Assembly: GCF_018257575.1 (NCBI RefSeq)
Contig: NZ_JAERJP010000010.1
Location: 1 to 64,000, forward strand
DNA from: Tatumella sp. JGM91
GTDB lineage: Bacteria > Pseudomonadota > Gammaproteobacteria > Enterobacterales > Enterobacteriaceae
Direction of reading: 5' to 3'
Length of the DNA stretch: 64,000 bases
Shown: piece by piece, positions 27,504 to 36,849 of the stretch
Position numbering within the stretch: position 1 is the first letter of the stretch
Layout of the letters: every line of letters starts with the position of its first letter
Notes under the pieces: generated by a model
Seen by the model: only the letters and a program-made list of their open reading frames with translations
The model's database searches: none
Told to the model about the DNA's origin: nothing
Made by a program: the position numbers and the translations under genes

Positions 27504-28937
27504 ATGAAATTTGCTAAAAAACTGACTCCGCTCTGTCTGGCATTACTGCTTAGCGGCTGTATGGCCGGGCCGGATTATCATCGTCCTTCGGCCGATATTC
27601 CGTTGCAGTTTAAAGAAGCCAAAGGCTGGCAGCAGGCCAGTCCACAGGATGACCAGCCGAAAGGGGAGTGGTGGCGGGTATACCATGATCCGCTGCTGGA
27701 TCAGCTGATGCCACAGGTGGCGATTTCTAACCAGAATATTGCCATGTATATGGCACAGTACCGGCAGGCACAGGCACTGGCGGCGTCTTCCAAAGCCAGC
27801 CTGTTTCCTGCCCTGACCGCCAGTGCCGGGTCTTCCCGTGCCGCCAGTCACAGCAGTGGCAGTTCGCCGGTTCAGCGTCTGTCTGACAGTCATTCAGCCA
27901 GTCTCAGCGCCAGCTGGGAACCGGACCTGTGGGGAAAACTGCGACGTCAGCTGGAAGAGAACCGCGCTTCAGCGGCAGCCAGCGCCGCCGAACTGGCTAA
28001 TGCCACTCTCAGTGCACAGTCGGAACTGGCACAGGACTATTTTCAGTTACGGATTATTGACCAGCGTATTGCCCTGTATCAGCAAAGTATCGCTGCTTAT
28101 GAAGGTTATTTACGGGTAATTACCCATAAATATCAGGCCGGCAGTGAGGATCGCGGCACTCTGGCCCAGGCACAGATGCAGCTGTCCTCGGCGCAGGCAT
28201 CGGCACTCGACTATCACTGGCAGCGTGCCCAGCTGGAACATGCCATGGCCCTGCTGATCGGAAAAACCCCGTCACAGTTCTCGGTTGCAGCCGCGCCGTT
28301 ACAGGCGACACTGCCGCCGGTTCCGTCTGTGCTGCCCGCCAGCCTGCTGCAACGTCGTCCGGATATCGCCTATGCCGAACGTAATGTGGCGGCTGCCAAT
28401 GCGGCGGTCGGGGTGGCGATTGCCGGATACTTCCCCGACCTGACCCTCAGTGCCAGCGGCGGGTTTACCTCATCCGTATTACACAACCTGTTTTCATTAC
28501 CGCAGCGGGTATGGTCTCTGGGGCCGGAGCTGAGCGGGACGGTGCTGGATTTCGGTGCCACCACGGCGGCGGTTGACCAGGCGCGGGCAGCCTATGATGC
28601 CCGCGTAGCGACCTATCGCCAGACGGTGCTGACGGCGGTACAGGGGGTGGAGAATAACCTGGTGGAACTGACCACCCTGCAACAGGAAATTGCCGCGCAA
28701 CAACAGGCCACTGATGCCGCCGTGGAGTCTGCGCGGGTGACCCGTAACCAGTACAATGCCGGCATGATCGACTACCTCGATGTGGCGACCACGGAAAACA
28801 GCAGTCTCAGTGCCCGCCAGAGCCTGCTGGCATTACAGAGCAGCCAGTGGGTCACCAGCGTGGCGCTGATTACCTCGCTGGGCGGCGGCTGGGACAGGGC
28901 GACCCTGCCCGACACGGCGGAATCCCGTCATCAGTAA
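27504..28937 (+). CDS. Outer-membrane efflux lipoprotein (NodT/OprM family)
   Basis: A 477-residue channel lipoprotein of the TolC-like outer-membrane factor family. It has a lipoprotein signal peptide with lipobox LLLSGC (Cys about residue 19), followed by the family start MAGPDYHRP and PLQFKEAKGW. The segments QAQALAASSKASLFPAL and LQRRPDIAYAERNVAAANA and the repeated helical hairpins are typical. It is the last gene of the mdtABC operon, three bases after mdtC, so it most likely provides the dedicated exit duct. E. coli lacks this gene here and uses TolC with MdtABC, with mdtD-baeSR downstream instead. Confidence 0.9.
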   Translation: MKFAKKLTPLCLALLLSGCMAGPDYHRPSADIPLQFKEAKGWQQASPQDDQPKGEWWRVYHDPLLDQLMPQVAISNQNIAMYMAQYRQAQALAASSKASLFPALTASAGSSRAASHSSGSSPVQRLSDSHSASLSASWEPDLWGKLRRQLEENRASAAASAAELANATLSAQSELAQDYFQLRIIDQRIALYQQSIAAYEGYLRVITHKYQAGSEDRGTLAQAQMQLSSAQASALDYHWQRAQLEHAMALLIGKTPSQFSVAAAPLQATLPPVPSVLPASLLQRRPDIAYAERNVAAANAAVGVAIAGYFPDLTLSASGGFTSSVLHNLFSLPQRVWSLGPELSGTVLDFGATTAAVDQARAAYDARVATYRQTVLTAVQGVENNLVELTTLQQEIAAQQQATDAAVESARVTRNQYNAGMIDYLDVATTENSSLSARQSLLALQSSQWVTSVALITSLGGGWDRATLPDTAESRHQ

Positions 28938-28968
28938 TTGCTGATCCCTTTCTGAAATAACCTGTGTG

Positions 28969-28999
28969 CCTCAGGTGCCCGCGGCGCGGGAATCTGAGG
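28969..28999 (+). terminator. Hairpin after the mdtABC-OMF operon
   Basis: Nested stem CCTCAG / CTGAGG enclosing CCCGCG / CGCGGG, 32 bases after the stop. Only a weak T-rich tail (ACATTTTGCC) follows, so this is a possible terminator. Confidence 0.4.
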
Positions 29000-29109
29000 T
29001 GCAGCACATTTTGCCACCGAAAAAGCGACATTTTCTGTCGGGGAATTGTTTACGGCGACACAAACGTGTTTAATCCGTCATATTGCGGTTTGAATCTTAA
29101 GGAGAGAGG

Positions 29110-31275
29110 ATGTTTAGCTTATTGCGTGGCCTGTGCCGCTTGCTATGGCGGGTACGGCTGCACGGTGATTTATCGGTACTGAATAATCCCCGCGTACTGA
29201 TCACCCCTAATCATGTTTCTTTCCTCGACGGTATCCTGTTAGGGCTGTTTTTACCGGTAAAACCGGTGTTCGCAGTCTGGTCCGGCCTGTCCGATAGCTG
29301 GTATATGAAAGCGCTGGGCGCGCTGGTGGATGTGGTCAGCCTCGATCCGCTGAAACCTATGTCAGTCAAACAGTTGATCCGTCTTACAGAGCAGGGCAGA
29401 CCGGTGGTTATCTTTCCGGAAGGCCGGATCACCGTGACCGGCTCATTAATGAAGGTATACAGCGGTGCCGGTTTTGTGGCGGCGAAAACCGGTGCCAGTG
29501 TGGTTCCCGTCAGGATAGAAGGGGCAGAGTTCAGCTGGTTTGCCCGTAAAAGTGGTGACATCCGCCGCCGTGCTTTTCCGGACATTGCTCTGCATGTGTT
29601 ACCCGCTACCCGTATTCCTATGCCGTCTGCGGGCAGTGCCAGACAGCGCAGAGCACTGGCCGGGGAGCATCTGCACCATATTATGATGGAAGCGAGAATG
29701 GCGGTCCGTCCCAGACATACCCTGTTTGACGCTTACCTGAGTGCGGCCAAACGTTATGGCTGGCGGCGGGCCTGTGTGGAAGATATCCGCTTTACACCCG
29801 ACAGCTACCGCGGGTTACTGAAAAAAATGCTCGGGGTGGCCCGGCTGCTGGATAAACACTGTCCGCCCTGTGCGACCCCGGGTCTGTTACTGCCCAATAC
29901 TGCCGTGACCCCGGCGGTGGTATTCGGGGCAATTCTCTCAGGCCGTGTGCCGGCGATGCTGAACTATACCGCAGGGGTTAACGGATTACAGGTGGCGGTA
30001 ACGGCTGCACAGATCACCACCATTTTTACCTCTCGTCAGTTTCTGGAGAAAGGCAAACTGTGGCATCTGACGGAGGCGATCCGCGGGGTCAGCTGGGTGT
30101 ATCTGGAAGATTTGAAACCGGCGCTGCAGTTACGCGATAAGTTGTGGGTTCTCTGGCATCTGCTGGTGCCCGGCCGGGCACAGGCCGCACAGCAGCCGGA
30201 AGACGCCGCGATGATCCTGTTTACCTCCGGCTCGGAGGGCAACCCGAAAGGTGTCGTTCACAGCCATAAAAGTCTGCTGGCCAATGTTGAACAGATCCGT
30301 ACGGTGGCAGATTTCCGGCCAGGGGACCGTTTTATGTCATCCCTGCCGTTATTCCATGCCTTCGGCATGACTGTCGGCATGCTGACCCCCTTGTTTACCG
30401 GGGCTGAGACTTTTCTCTACCCCAGCCCGCTGCATTACCGGGTGATCCCTGAGCTGGTCTACGACCGTAACTGTACCGTGTTGTTTGGCACCCCGGCCTT
30501 TCTGACCCGTTATGCGCAGTTTGCCCACCCTTATGATTTAGCCAGAGTGCGTTATGTGGTGGCCGGGGCCGAAAAACTGCGTGATTCGACCCGTGATCTG
30601 TACCTGGAAAAGTTTGGCCTGCGGATCCTCGAAGGCTATGGCGCGACAGAATGTGCGCCGGTGCTGTCGATTAATGTGCCGATGGCAGCCCGCTTCTCCA
30701 CGGTTGGCCGTATTTTACCGGCCATGGACTTCCGGCTGATTTCGGTGCCGGGCATAGAGAACGGTGGCCGTCTGCAGGTCAGCGGGCCGAACCTGATGAA
30801 AGGCTACCTGCGGCTGGAAGCGCCCGGGGTGATTGAACCGCCGGTGGCGGATAACGGCGAAGGGGTCAAAGAGCCGGGCTGGTACGATACCGGCGATATT
30901 GTCAGTTTTGATGAGGACGGTTTTTGCCAGATTCAGGGCAGGGTGAAACGGTTTGCCAAACTGGCCGGTGAAATGGTGTCGCTGGAGGTGGCCGAAAGCC
31001 TGGCTCTGCGGGTGTCGGCCGGGTATCAGCATGCATCTTCGCTGAAAAATGATCCCCTGCGGGGTGAGGCTCTGGTGCTGTTTACCAGCGATCCGCAATT
31101 AACCCGCGAGCGGTTATTAGAGGCCAGCCGTGAACTCGGCTACAGCGAGTTAAATGTGCCGCGTGATATCCGCTTTCTGTCACCGCTGCCGATGCTGGGC
31201 AGCGGTAAACCCGACTACCTGCAACTGAAAGCGCTGGCGGCGACGCCAGCCGAAAACGGAAATAACAATGAATGA
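29110..31275 (+). CDS. aas: Bifunctional acyl-ACP synthetase / 2-acylglycerophosphoethanolamine acyltransferase
   Basis: An inner-membrane enzyme of 721 residues that re-acylates lysophosphatidylethanolamine imported by LplT, recycling phospholipid left after lipoprotein acylation. The N-terminal acyltransferase has the HX4D motif NHVSFLD (about residue 36) and [11 protein letters not shown]. The C-terminal half is an AMP-binding ligase with [29 protein letters not shown] and [16 protein letters not shown] sits before the ATG. It overlaps lplT by eight bases, the normal arrangement. In E. coli aas follows the Omr RNAs directly, whereas here a PBP3-like and efflux block lies between. Confidence 0.95.
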   Translation: MFSLLRGLCRLLWRVRLHGDLSVLNNPRVLITPNHVSFLDGILLGLFLPVKPVFAVWSGLSDSWYMKALGALVDVVSLDPLKPMSVKQLIRLTEQGRPVVIFPEGRITVTGSLMKVYSGAGFVAAKTGASVVPVRIEGAEFSWFARKSGDIRRRAFPDIALHVLPATRIPMPSAGSARQRRALAGEHLHHIMMEARMAVRPRHTLFDAYLSAAKRYGWRRACVEDIRFTPDSYRGLLKKMLGVARLLDKHCPPCATPGLLLPNTAVTPAVVFGAILSGRVPAMLNYTAGVNGLQVAVTAAQITTIFTSRQFLEKGKLWHLTEAIRGVSWVYLEDLKPALQLRDKLWVLWHLLVPGRAQAAQQPEDAAMILFTSGSEGNPKGVVHSHKSLLANVEQIRTVADFRPGDRFMSSLPLFHAFGMTVGMLTPLFTGAETFLYPSPLHYRVIPELVYDRNCTVLFGTPAFLTRYAQFAHPYDLARVRYVVAGAEKLRDSTRDLYLEKFGLRILEGYGATECAPVLSINVPMAARFSTVGRILPAMDFRLISVPGIENGGRLQVSGPNLMKGYLRLEAPGVIEPPVADNGEGVKEPGWYDTGDIVSFDEDGFCQIQGRVKRFAKLAGEMVSLEVAESLALRVSAGYQHASSLKNDPLRGEALVLFTSDPQLTRERLLEASRELGYSELNVPRDIRFLSPLPMLGSGKPDYLQLKALAATPAENGNNNE

Positions 31276-32479
31276 ATTAAGCTCAGGCACTGCTGCTGGC
31301 AGGGCTTCTGGCTTACGTCCGGTATTACTGGCACAGTTTTTTTCGGCATTCGGCGACAATGCCCTGTTGTTTGCCACCCTGGCACTGATGAAAAAAGACA
31401 GCTATGCGGACTGGACTCAGCCGGTACTGCAGATAGTGTTTGTGGTGGCTTATATCCTGCTGGCACCGTTTGTCGGACAGCTGGCCGACAGTTTTCCCAA
31501 AGGCCGGGTGATGATGGTGGCGAACGGGCTGAAATTTACCGGTGCGGTACTGATTGGTCTCGGTGTTAATCCCTTTGCCGGTTACGGGCTGGTGGGGATT
31601 GGTGCGGCGGCGTACTCGCCCGCCAAATACGGTATTCTCGGCGAACTGATCGATAAACAGCAACTGATCCGGGCGAACGGACTGATGGAAAGCTCGACCA
31701 TCGTCGCTATTCTGCTCGGTTCGGTAACCGGCGGCCTGCTGGCCGACTGGCATATTTCCACCGCGTTACTGTTATGCGCGGTGATTTACGCTCTGGCGGT
31801 GGTTGCTAATATGCTGATACCCGGCTTACGGGCAGCCACACCGGACAAAAACTGGCGCTGGCGGCAGCTGCTGTCACGCTTCCGCCATGATGCCGTCAGC
31901 CTGTGGCAGGATAGCGATACTCGTTTTTCGTTAACCGGCACCAGTTTATTCTGGGGAGCCGGGGTCACCTTACGTTTTTTGCTGGTACTGTGGGTTCCGG
32001 TGGTGCTGGGGATCACTGATAATAAAACCGCGACGCTGCTGAACGGGATGGTCGCGGTGGGGATTGTCGGCGGAGCGTTGCTGGCAGAACAGCTAATTTC
32101 ACTGCAGCATACTCAGCGCTGTATACCGGCGGGGATACTGGTTGGCGGACTGGTGATTATGTTTACCCTCAGCACACATGAGTATAGCGGTGGTTTCTGG
32201 CTGTTACTGCTCGGCGTCTGTGGCGGACTGTTTGTGGTGCCCCTGAATGCATTATTACAGGTGCGTGGCAGAGAGTCGGTCGGCGCGGGTCCGGCGATTG
32301 CGGTACAGAATTTTGGTGAGAATATTGCCATGCTGCTGCTACTGGCCCTGTATACCCTGACCATCCGGCTCGGGGCCTCAGTCATTGTTACCGGGATGGC
32401 TTTTGGCGGGCTGTTTTCGCTGGCGATTGCCGGTTTATGGCTCTGGCAGTGGCGCGGTAAATCTGCGGTGCGGCAGTAA
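31268..32479 (+). CDS. lplT: Lysophospholipid transporter LplT
   Basis: An MFS-type flippase of 403 residues moving lysophosphatidylethanolamine from the outer to the inner leaflet of the inner membrane, where Aas re-acylates it. The start region [20 protein letters not shown] is highly typical, followed by [15 protein letters not shown] and [19 protein letters not shown]. About twelve hydrophobic segments are visible. It overlaps aas by eight bases and ends against a two-way hairpin shared with the convergent tas gene. Confidence 0.95.
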   Translation: MNELSSGTAAGRASGLRPVLLAQFFSAFGDNALLFATLALMKKDSYADWTQPVLQIVFVVAYILLAPFVGQLADSFPKGRVMMVANGLKFTGAVLIGLGVNPFAGYGLVGIGAAAYSPAKYGILGELIDKQQLIRANGLMESSTIVAILLGSVTGGLLADWHISTALLLCAVIYALAVVANMLIPGLRAATPDKNWRWRQLLSRFRHDAVSLWQDSDTRFSLTGTSLFWGAGVTLRFLLVLWVPVVLGITDNKTATLLNGMVAVGIVGGALLAEQLISLQHTQRCIPAGILVGGLVIMFTLSTHEYSGGFWLLLLGVCGGLFVVPLNALLQVRGRESVGAGPAIAVQNFGENIAMLLLLALYTLTIRLGASVIVTGMAFGGLFSLAIAGLWLWQWRGKSAVRQ

Positions 32480-32488
32480 GTCAGAGGC

Positions 32489-32514
32489 TGCACCGCGGCC
32501 GGGGCCGCAGTGCA
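32489..32514. terminator. Two-way hairpin between lplT and tas
   Basis: A twelve-base stem with one mismatch (TGCACCGCGGCC / GGCCGCAGTGCA, two-base loop) between converging genes. No long T run is present on either side. Confidence 0.5.
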
Positions 32515-32521
32515 AAACCGG

Positions 32522-33562
32522 TCAGGGAGCCGGATACGTATAACGGCGATGGATGGCTTCCAGCTGCTCCATCAATTCACTGCTCAGGCTGAGGTTAACG
32601 CTGTCGATGTTTGCTTTCAGCTGTTGCAGTGTGGTGGCCCCCAGCAGAGTACTGGCGACAAACGGTTGCTGACGAACAAAGGCCAGTGCCATCTGTGAAG
32701 GGTCGAGCCGGTGTTGTTTTGCCAGCGCGACATAGGCAGCGACTGCTTCAGCAGACTGCTGCCCCGAATAACGGGTAAAACGGCTGAACAGAGTATTTCT
32801 GGCATTGGCCGGTTGTTGCCCGTTGAGGTACTTACCGCTCAGGGTGCCGAAGCCCAGAGCAGAATAGGCCAGCAGCTCCACCCCTTCGTACTGGCTGATT
32901 TCGGCCAGTCCCACTTCGAAACTGCGGTTCAGCAGGCTGTACGGGTTCTGGATGGTGACAATCCGCGGTAACTGATGCTTTTCTGCCAGTTGCAGATAGC
33001 GCATCACTCCCCAGGGGGTTTCATTCGAAACACCGATATAACGGATCTTTCCGGCGCGGACCTGTTCTGATAACGCGTCCAGGGTTTCCAGCAGGGTAAC
33101 GGGGATATTTTCTTCCGTGTACTGGTAGCCGAGACGCCCAAAGAAGTTGGCCGGGCGTTGTGGCCAGTGCACCTGATAGAGGTCGAGATAGTCAGTATTC
33201 AGCCGTTTCAGGCTGGCATCCAGTGCGGCACGAATATTTTTGCGGTCCACCACCTGGCCTGCGCGGATTTGGGCATCGCTGCCGCGTGCCGGTCCGGCGA
33301 CCTTACTGGCGAGGATGATTTTGTCGCGGTGACCGGTTTTTTTCAGCCAGCTGCCGATATAGGTCTCGGTCAGCCCCTGAGTTTCAGGGCGGGGAGGGAC
33401 CGGATACATTTCTGCCGTATCGACCAGGTTAATGCCCTGACTGAGCGCGTAATCTAACTGGGCATGGGCATCGGCTTCACTGTTTTGCTCGCCGAAGGTC
33501 ATGGTGCCCAGACCCAGTTGACTCACTTCCAGCGAACTATGGGGAATACGATGGTAGAGCAT
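32522..33562 (-). CDS. tas: Aldo/keto reductase Tas
   Basis: A 346-residue NADP-dependent aldo/keto reductase of the Tas family, same length as in E. coli, where it was found as a multicopy suppressor of tyrosine auxotrophy. It starts MLYHRIPHSSLEVSQLGLGT and shows the family catalytic set: Asp and Tyr in NLVDTAEMYP, Lys in ILASKVAGP and His in LYQVHWPQRP. The cofactor end of the barrel is marked by TIQNPYSLLNRS and LAYSALGFGTLSGKY. Its physiological substrate is unknown. It lies between lplT and ygdR as in E. coli. Confidence 0.94.
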   Translation of the reverse strand: MLYHRIPHSSLEVSQLGLGTMTFGEQNSEADAHAQLDYALSQGINLVDTAEMYPVPPRPETQGLTETYIGSWLKKTGHRDKIILASKVAGPARGSDAQIRAGQVVDRKNIRAALDASLKRLNTDYLDLYQVHWPQRPANFFGRLGYQYTEENIPVTLLETLDALSEQVRAGKIRYIGVSNETPWGVMRYLQLAEKHQLPRIVTIQNPYSLLNRSFEVGLAEISQYEGVELLAYSALGFGTLSGKYLNGQQPANARNTLFSRFTRYSGQQSAEAVAAYVALAKQHRLDPSQMALAFVRQQPFVASTLLGATTLQQLKANIDSVNLSLSSELMEQLEAIHRRYTYPAP

Positions 33563-33772
33563 GGCTGGCTTCCTTTTGTCATGATGGGTTAAGGGAAATC
33601 TACACCGGCACCGGGGGCAAGTCTACAGCAGGGCGTGTTACGGGAAGTGTCGCCGGGCCGCGCTGAGTGGTGACGGCAGTGTTACCGGCTCGTCAGGTTA
33701 TTCCGCGGATTAAGTCAGGGAGACGGTATGGATAATGTGCAGCGGCCGGGCGGGTGTTCCGGCCGGACAGCG

Positions 33773-33997
33773 TCAGCGTTCGATAATGCCGGAGATATCG
33801 TCGCCGTTAATCTGAATTTTGTTGCCGGCTTCGTCCGTATACTGTACCAGCCCGGTATCTTTATCGATTTGTGGTTTACCGTCGGTCATTATCATCCGGC
33901 CATCTTTGGTGGCCATAACATAATGACTGCTGCAACCGGCTGACAGAACGGTCCCCAGTAATACACCGCACAGTGCGGTGATTTTTATCATTTTCAT
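33773..33997 (-). CDS. ygdR: YgdR family small lipoprotein (DUF903)
   Basis: A 74-residue outer-membrane lipoprotein. The signal peptide [20 protein letters not shown] ends with the lipobox SAGC at Cys22. The mature part is the short DUF903 beta domain with [20 protein letters not shown] and ends DDISGIIER, nearly the same as E. coli YgdR. The start at 33997 has GGGAG upstream on the minus strand. A much longer in-frame extension upstream overlaps ygdQ and is not credible. Its role in the envelope is unknown. Confidence 0.93.
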   Translation of the reverse strand: MKMIKITALCGVLLGTVLSAGCSSHYVMATKDGRMIMTDGKPQIDKDTGLVQYTDEAGNKIQINGDDISGIIER

Positions 33998-34134
33998 CTT
34001 GTCTCCCGACGTAAATTTATACGTTACCGCTATCAGTAATAAATGATTTCTGTGCAGTAAACAAACCAGACGGGTCTGAAACAGGCAATAAACATCAGGC
34101 AGGCAACAAAATTCACGGGCTGAGTAACAAAAGC

Positions 34135-34159
34135 AGCGTGCCGCGACGGGCGGCACGCT
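34135..34159 (-). terminator. Terminator after ygdQ
   Basis: A ten-base stem (AGCGTGCCGC / GCGGCACGCT, five-base loop) just downstream of the ygdQ stop on the minus strand, followed in that direction by GCTTTTGTT. Confidence 0.7.
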
Positions 34160-34178
34160 GTTTCGCGGGCGGCTACGA

Positions 34179-34889
34179 TCAGTGGTTTTTTTTGTTGCCG
34201 CGCAGCAGGTTGAGTAATTCGACACCCATTGAAAAGAACATCGCAAAGTAGATATAGCCTTTGGGAACATGCACCGAAAAACTTTCCAGCATCAGGGTAA
34301 AACCGACCAGGATAAGAAAAGCCAGCGCCAGCATTTTTATGGTCGGATGACGCTCGACAAATTCGCCGATCGCTTTTGCGGCAAACATCATCATAATCAC
34401 CGCCACGATCACTGCCGCCATCATAATAAACAGATGATCGGACAGCCCGACGGCAGTGATCACCGAGTCGAGGCTGAAAATGATATCCAGCAACATGATT
34501 TGCACAATCGCGCCGAAGAATGAATGTACGCGACTGGCTCTGACCTCTTCACCGCCTTCAATCGTTTCATGAATTTCTTTGCCGGACTTCCAGATCAGGA
34601 ACAGTCCTCCGGCCAGCAGGATCAAGTCACGGGCGGAAAACTCATGACTGAACAGGGTGAACAGGGGGGTAGTCAGGCGTACAACCCAGGCAATTGAGGC
34701 CAGCAATGCCAGCCGCATCAGCATGGCGGCCATCAGACCCAGACGGCGGGCTCGGTTTTGCTGGTGTGCAGGCAGTTTTGCCACCACCAGTGAAAGAAAA
34801 ATAATATTGTCGATACCGAGAACGACTTCCAGAACAATCAGTGTCCCGAGCGCCAGCCAGGCATTAGGGTCCGCAATCCACTCGAACAT
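34179..34889 (-). CDS. ygdQ: TerC family membrane protein YgdQ
   Basis: A 236-residue integral membrane protein of the TerC family (E. coli YgdQ has 237). Seven or so hydrophobic segments are visible. The family acidic motifs [20 protein letters not shown] and [20 protein letters not shown] are both present. These paired Asp residues are thought to handle metal ions, and several TerC proteins have been tied to manganese export. The start at 34889 ([11 protein letters not shown]) is chosen by homology over an ATG seven codons upstream. It lies between mutH and ygdR as in E. coli, with all three genes on the minus strand. Confidence 0.94.
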   Translation of the reverse strand: MFEWIADPNAWLALGTLIVLEVVLGIDNIIFLSLVVAKLPAHQQNRARRLGLMAAMLMRLALLASIAWVVRLTTPLFTLFSHEFSARDLILLAGGLFLIWKSGKEIHETIEGGEEVRASRVHSFFGAIVQIMLLDIIFSLDSVITAVGLSDHLFIMMAAVIVAVIMMMFAAKAIGEFVERHPTIKMLALAFLILVGFTLMLESFSVHVPKGYIYFAMFFSMGVELLNLLRGNKKNH

Positions 34890-34948
34890 ACTCACATCAA
34901 TCCTAAACAAAAGCTAAACGAAGAGTATAACCGGGCAGTATTCCCTGA

Positions 34949-35635
34949 CTAAAGTAAAAAATGACGGGCCAGCAGCGGGCCGGTAAAGGTTTTCTTTAAG
35001 TAAAAACCCCGTGGCAGGGTCAGTACCGGCTGCCCCTGCGGGCCAATAGCTTCAGTCAGGGCCTTACTGTTGGCGGCTTTGGGACGGATTTGCAGGTACT
35101 GACCGTGGCGGGCGGTAATATTCTCTACCCTGCCCAATACGATCATCTCCATCAGTTCTTCCCAGTCTGCGCGCAGTTGCTGTTCTTCTTCCGCCGAAGG
35201 ACGCCATAACAGCGGGCTGCCGATACGGCGATCTTTCAGCGGAATTGCGCGGTCGCCTTCCACCGGCATCCACAGTACACATGAAAGTTTATGCCGCAAA
35301 TGGCAGTGTTGCCAGTCAACACCGCTATTACCGGTCAGGGGGGCTACGCAGACAAAGGTGGTTTCCAGCGGCCGGCCAAGACGGTCAACGGGGATTGTTT
35401 TCAGTTCAATCCCCAGATGGGAGAAATCCTGCTCTGCTTTACTGCCGGCACTGGCACCGAGGTGGCGTTCGAGTAATGTGCCAATCCAGCCTTTATCGCG
35501 GCGCAAGTCGGCAGGCACGGTTATCCCCAGCCTGCCGGCCAGCTCTTCCATCGATTGTCCGGCCAATGCACAGGCCCGTTGCATTAAGATCTGTTCGCTT
35601 TCCGGCGCAGACAAAGGTTCAGGAGAATAAGACAT
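34949..35635 (-). CDS. mutH: DNA mismatch repair endonuclease MutH
   Basis: It nicks the unmethylated strand at hemimethylated GATC sites when activated by MutS and MutL, so its presence implies Dam-directed repair. The product has 228 residues (229 in E. coli). The catalytic triad falls at the E. coli positions: Asp70 in AEQDFSH, then Glu77 and Lys79 in GIELKTIPV. The C-terminal regulatory part KALTEAIGP and [18 protein letters not shown] is intact. It is read away from rppH across a long intergenic region with DnaA boxes. Confidence 0.96.
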   Translation of the reverse strand: MSYSPEPLSAPESEQILMQRACALAGQSMEELAGRLGITVPADLRRDKGWIGTLLERHLGASAGSKAEQDFSHLGIELKTIPVDRLGRPLETTFVCVAPLTGNSGVDWQHCHLRHKLSCVLWMPVEGDRAIPLKDRRIGSPLLWRPSAEEEQQLRADWEELMEMIVLGRVENITARHGQYLQIRPKAANSKALTEAIGPQGQPVLTLPRGFYLKKTFTGPLLARHFLL

Positions 35636-35789
35636 TCGGCCTCATGAGTTGGTTAAAAAACACTCGCCGTGGTACAGGCGCGGATCTGCAGAATAAATTA
35701 TCGGGGATAAAGCTAATAATAGCATGATTAATCATGGTTTTTTAATCCGTTTTCGGTTGTACCCTCTGACCTGTGACCGGTTTATACCC

Positions 35790-36200
35790 TGTTGTCATCG
35801 ATAATAAACAGGATTATCCGCCCAGTTATCCACAGAAAAACTGGATAACTGTGTATTAACCTGACTACTGGTTCGATTTACAGCCTTGACTTTGCCACCC
35901 TGTGCCATTTTTCAGGCAGTAATGGATAAGTTATCACCATAAAATGTGGATAAAAATGCCGGTGGTTATTTTTTGTTCAGTGAGTTAAGTTATCTTTATA
36001 GCTGGCAGCTAATCCGGCTTTTTTTATCGCGCTTATATTAATTATCTATTTGTAATTTAAGTGTTTTATTTCTGTCTTTTTTTATGGGGAATCGGGTTTT
36101 ACTGGTCTATTATTCATTAAATTCCCGCGTTCTGCACAAAGCTATCCACAGAAAAGGTGCATAAAATTGTCTCCGGCTACCGGCTGCTGTTTATAACTTG
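35790..36200. promoter_or_regulatory. DARS2-like DnaA-reactivating locus (DnaA box cluster)
   Basis: The 680-base gap between mutH and rppH has no gene and is AT-rich. It contains exact DnaA boxes TTATCCACA at 35826-35834 and, on the other strand, 35945-35953. Near matches lie at 35840-35848 (opposite strand, TTATCCAGT), 35922-35939 (two overlapping-orientation near matches) and 36142-36150 (CTATCCACA). In E. coli the mutH-rppH gap is the site of DARS2, which converts ADP-DnaA to ATP-DnaA with the help of IHF and Fis and so times replication initiation. The same position and an oppositely oriented box pair support the same identity. IHF and Fis sites could not be assigned by eye. Confidence 0.8.
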
Positions 36201-36318
36201 GCTAAGAATTGTGAGTTATTCCGGAATTATTCTGATGAAACCCTGACAGCCAATGGTTTACCGTCTGTAAGGAGTATGAAACAATCAGGCTATCTGAAGA
36301 TAGATTTGAGGTAGTCTG

Positions 36319-36846
36319 GTGATCGATGATGATGGCTACCGCCCGAATGTTGGGATTGTGATCTGTAACAGGCAGGGACAGGTATTGTGGGCCAGGCGCT
36401 TTGGACAGCATTCCTGGCAGTTCCCCCAGGGAGGTATCAACCCCGGGGAAACGCCGGAACAAGCGATGTATCGCGAATTGTTCGAAGAAGTCGGATTGCA
36501 TCGTAAAGATGTCAGAATTATTGCATCGACCCGCAACTGGCTGCGTTACAGGTTGCCAAAACGTTTGGTGCGTTGGGATACCCGGCCGGTGTGCATCGGC
36601 CAGAAACAAAAATGGTTTCTGTTACAGCTGCAATCTCATGATGGTGCCATTAACGTACAGGGAAGCAGTACCCCCGAGTTTGATGGCTGGCGATGGGTGA
36701 GTTTTTGGTATCCGGTTCGCCAGGTGGTCTCTTTTAAACGTGATGTTTATCGTCGGGTGATGAAAGAGTTCGCTACCGTAGTGATGTCTGTCACGGAAAA
36801 TTCACTGCAACGCAGTCAACCCTCCGGCCGAAGAAAAAGAGGATAG
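36319..36846 (+). CDS. rppH: RNA pyrophosphohydrolase RppH
   Basis: A Nudix hydrolase of 175 residues that removes pyrophosphate (or one phosphate at a time) from the 5' end of triphosphorylated mRNA, starting RNase E-dependent decay. The Nudix box is [18 protein letters not shown] (about residues 43-60), preceded by QFPQGGINP. The N-terminus [17 protein letters not shown] is the same type as E. coli RppH. The start codon is GTG at 36319 with GAGGTAG nearby. It is followed three bases later by ptsP, as in E. coli, so they share a transcript. Confidence 0.96.
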   Translation: MIDDDGYRPNVGIVICNRQGQVLWARRFGQHSWQFPQGGINPGETPEQAMYRELFEEVGLHRKDVRIIASTRNWLRYRLPKRLVRWDTRPVCIGQKQKWFLLQLQSHDGAINVQGSSTPEFDGWRWVSFWYPVRQVVSFKRDVYRRVMKEFATVVMSVTENSLQRSQPSGRRKRG

Positions 36847-36849
36847 GGC

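Noticed and set aside
34000-34270. N-terminal extension of ygdR back into ygdQ
   Set aside because: The lipoprotein signal peptide and ribosome binding site place the start at 33997. The extension overlaps ygdQ in another frame.
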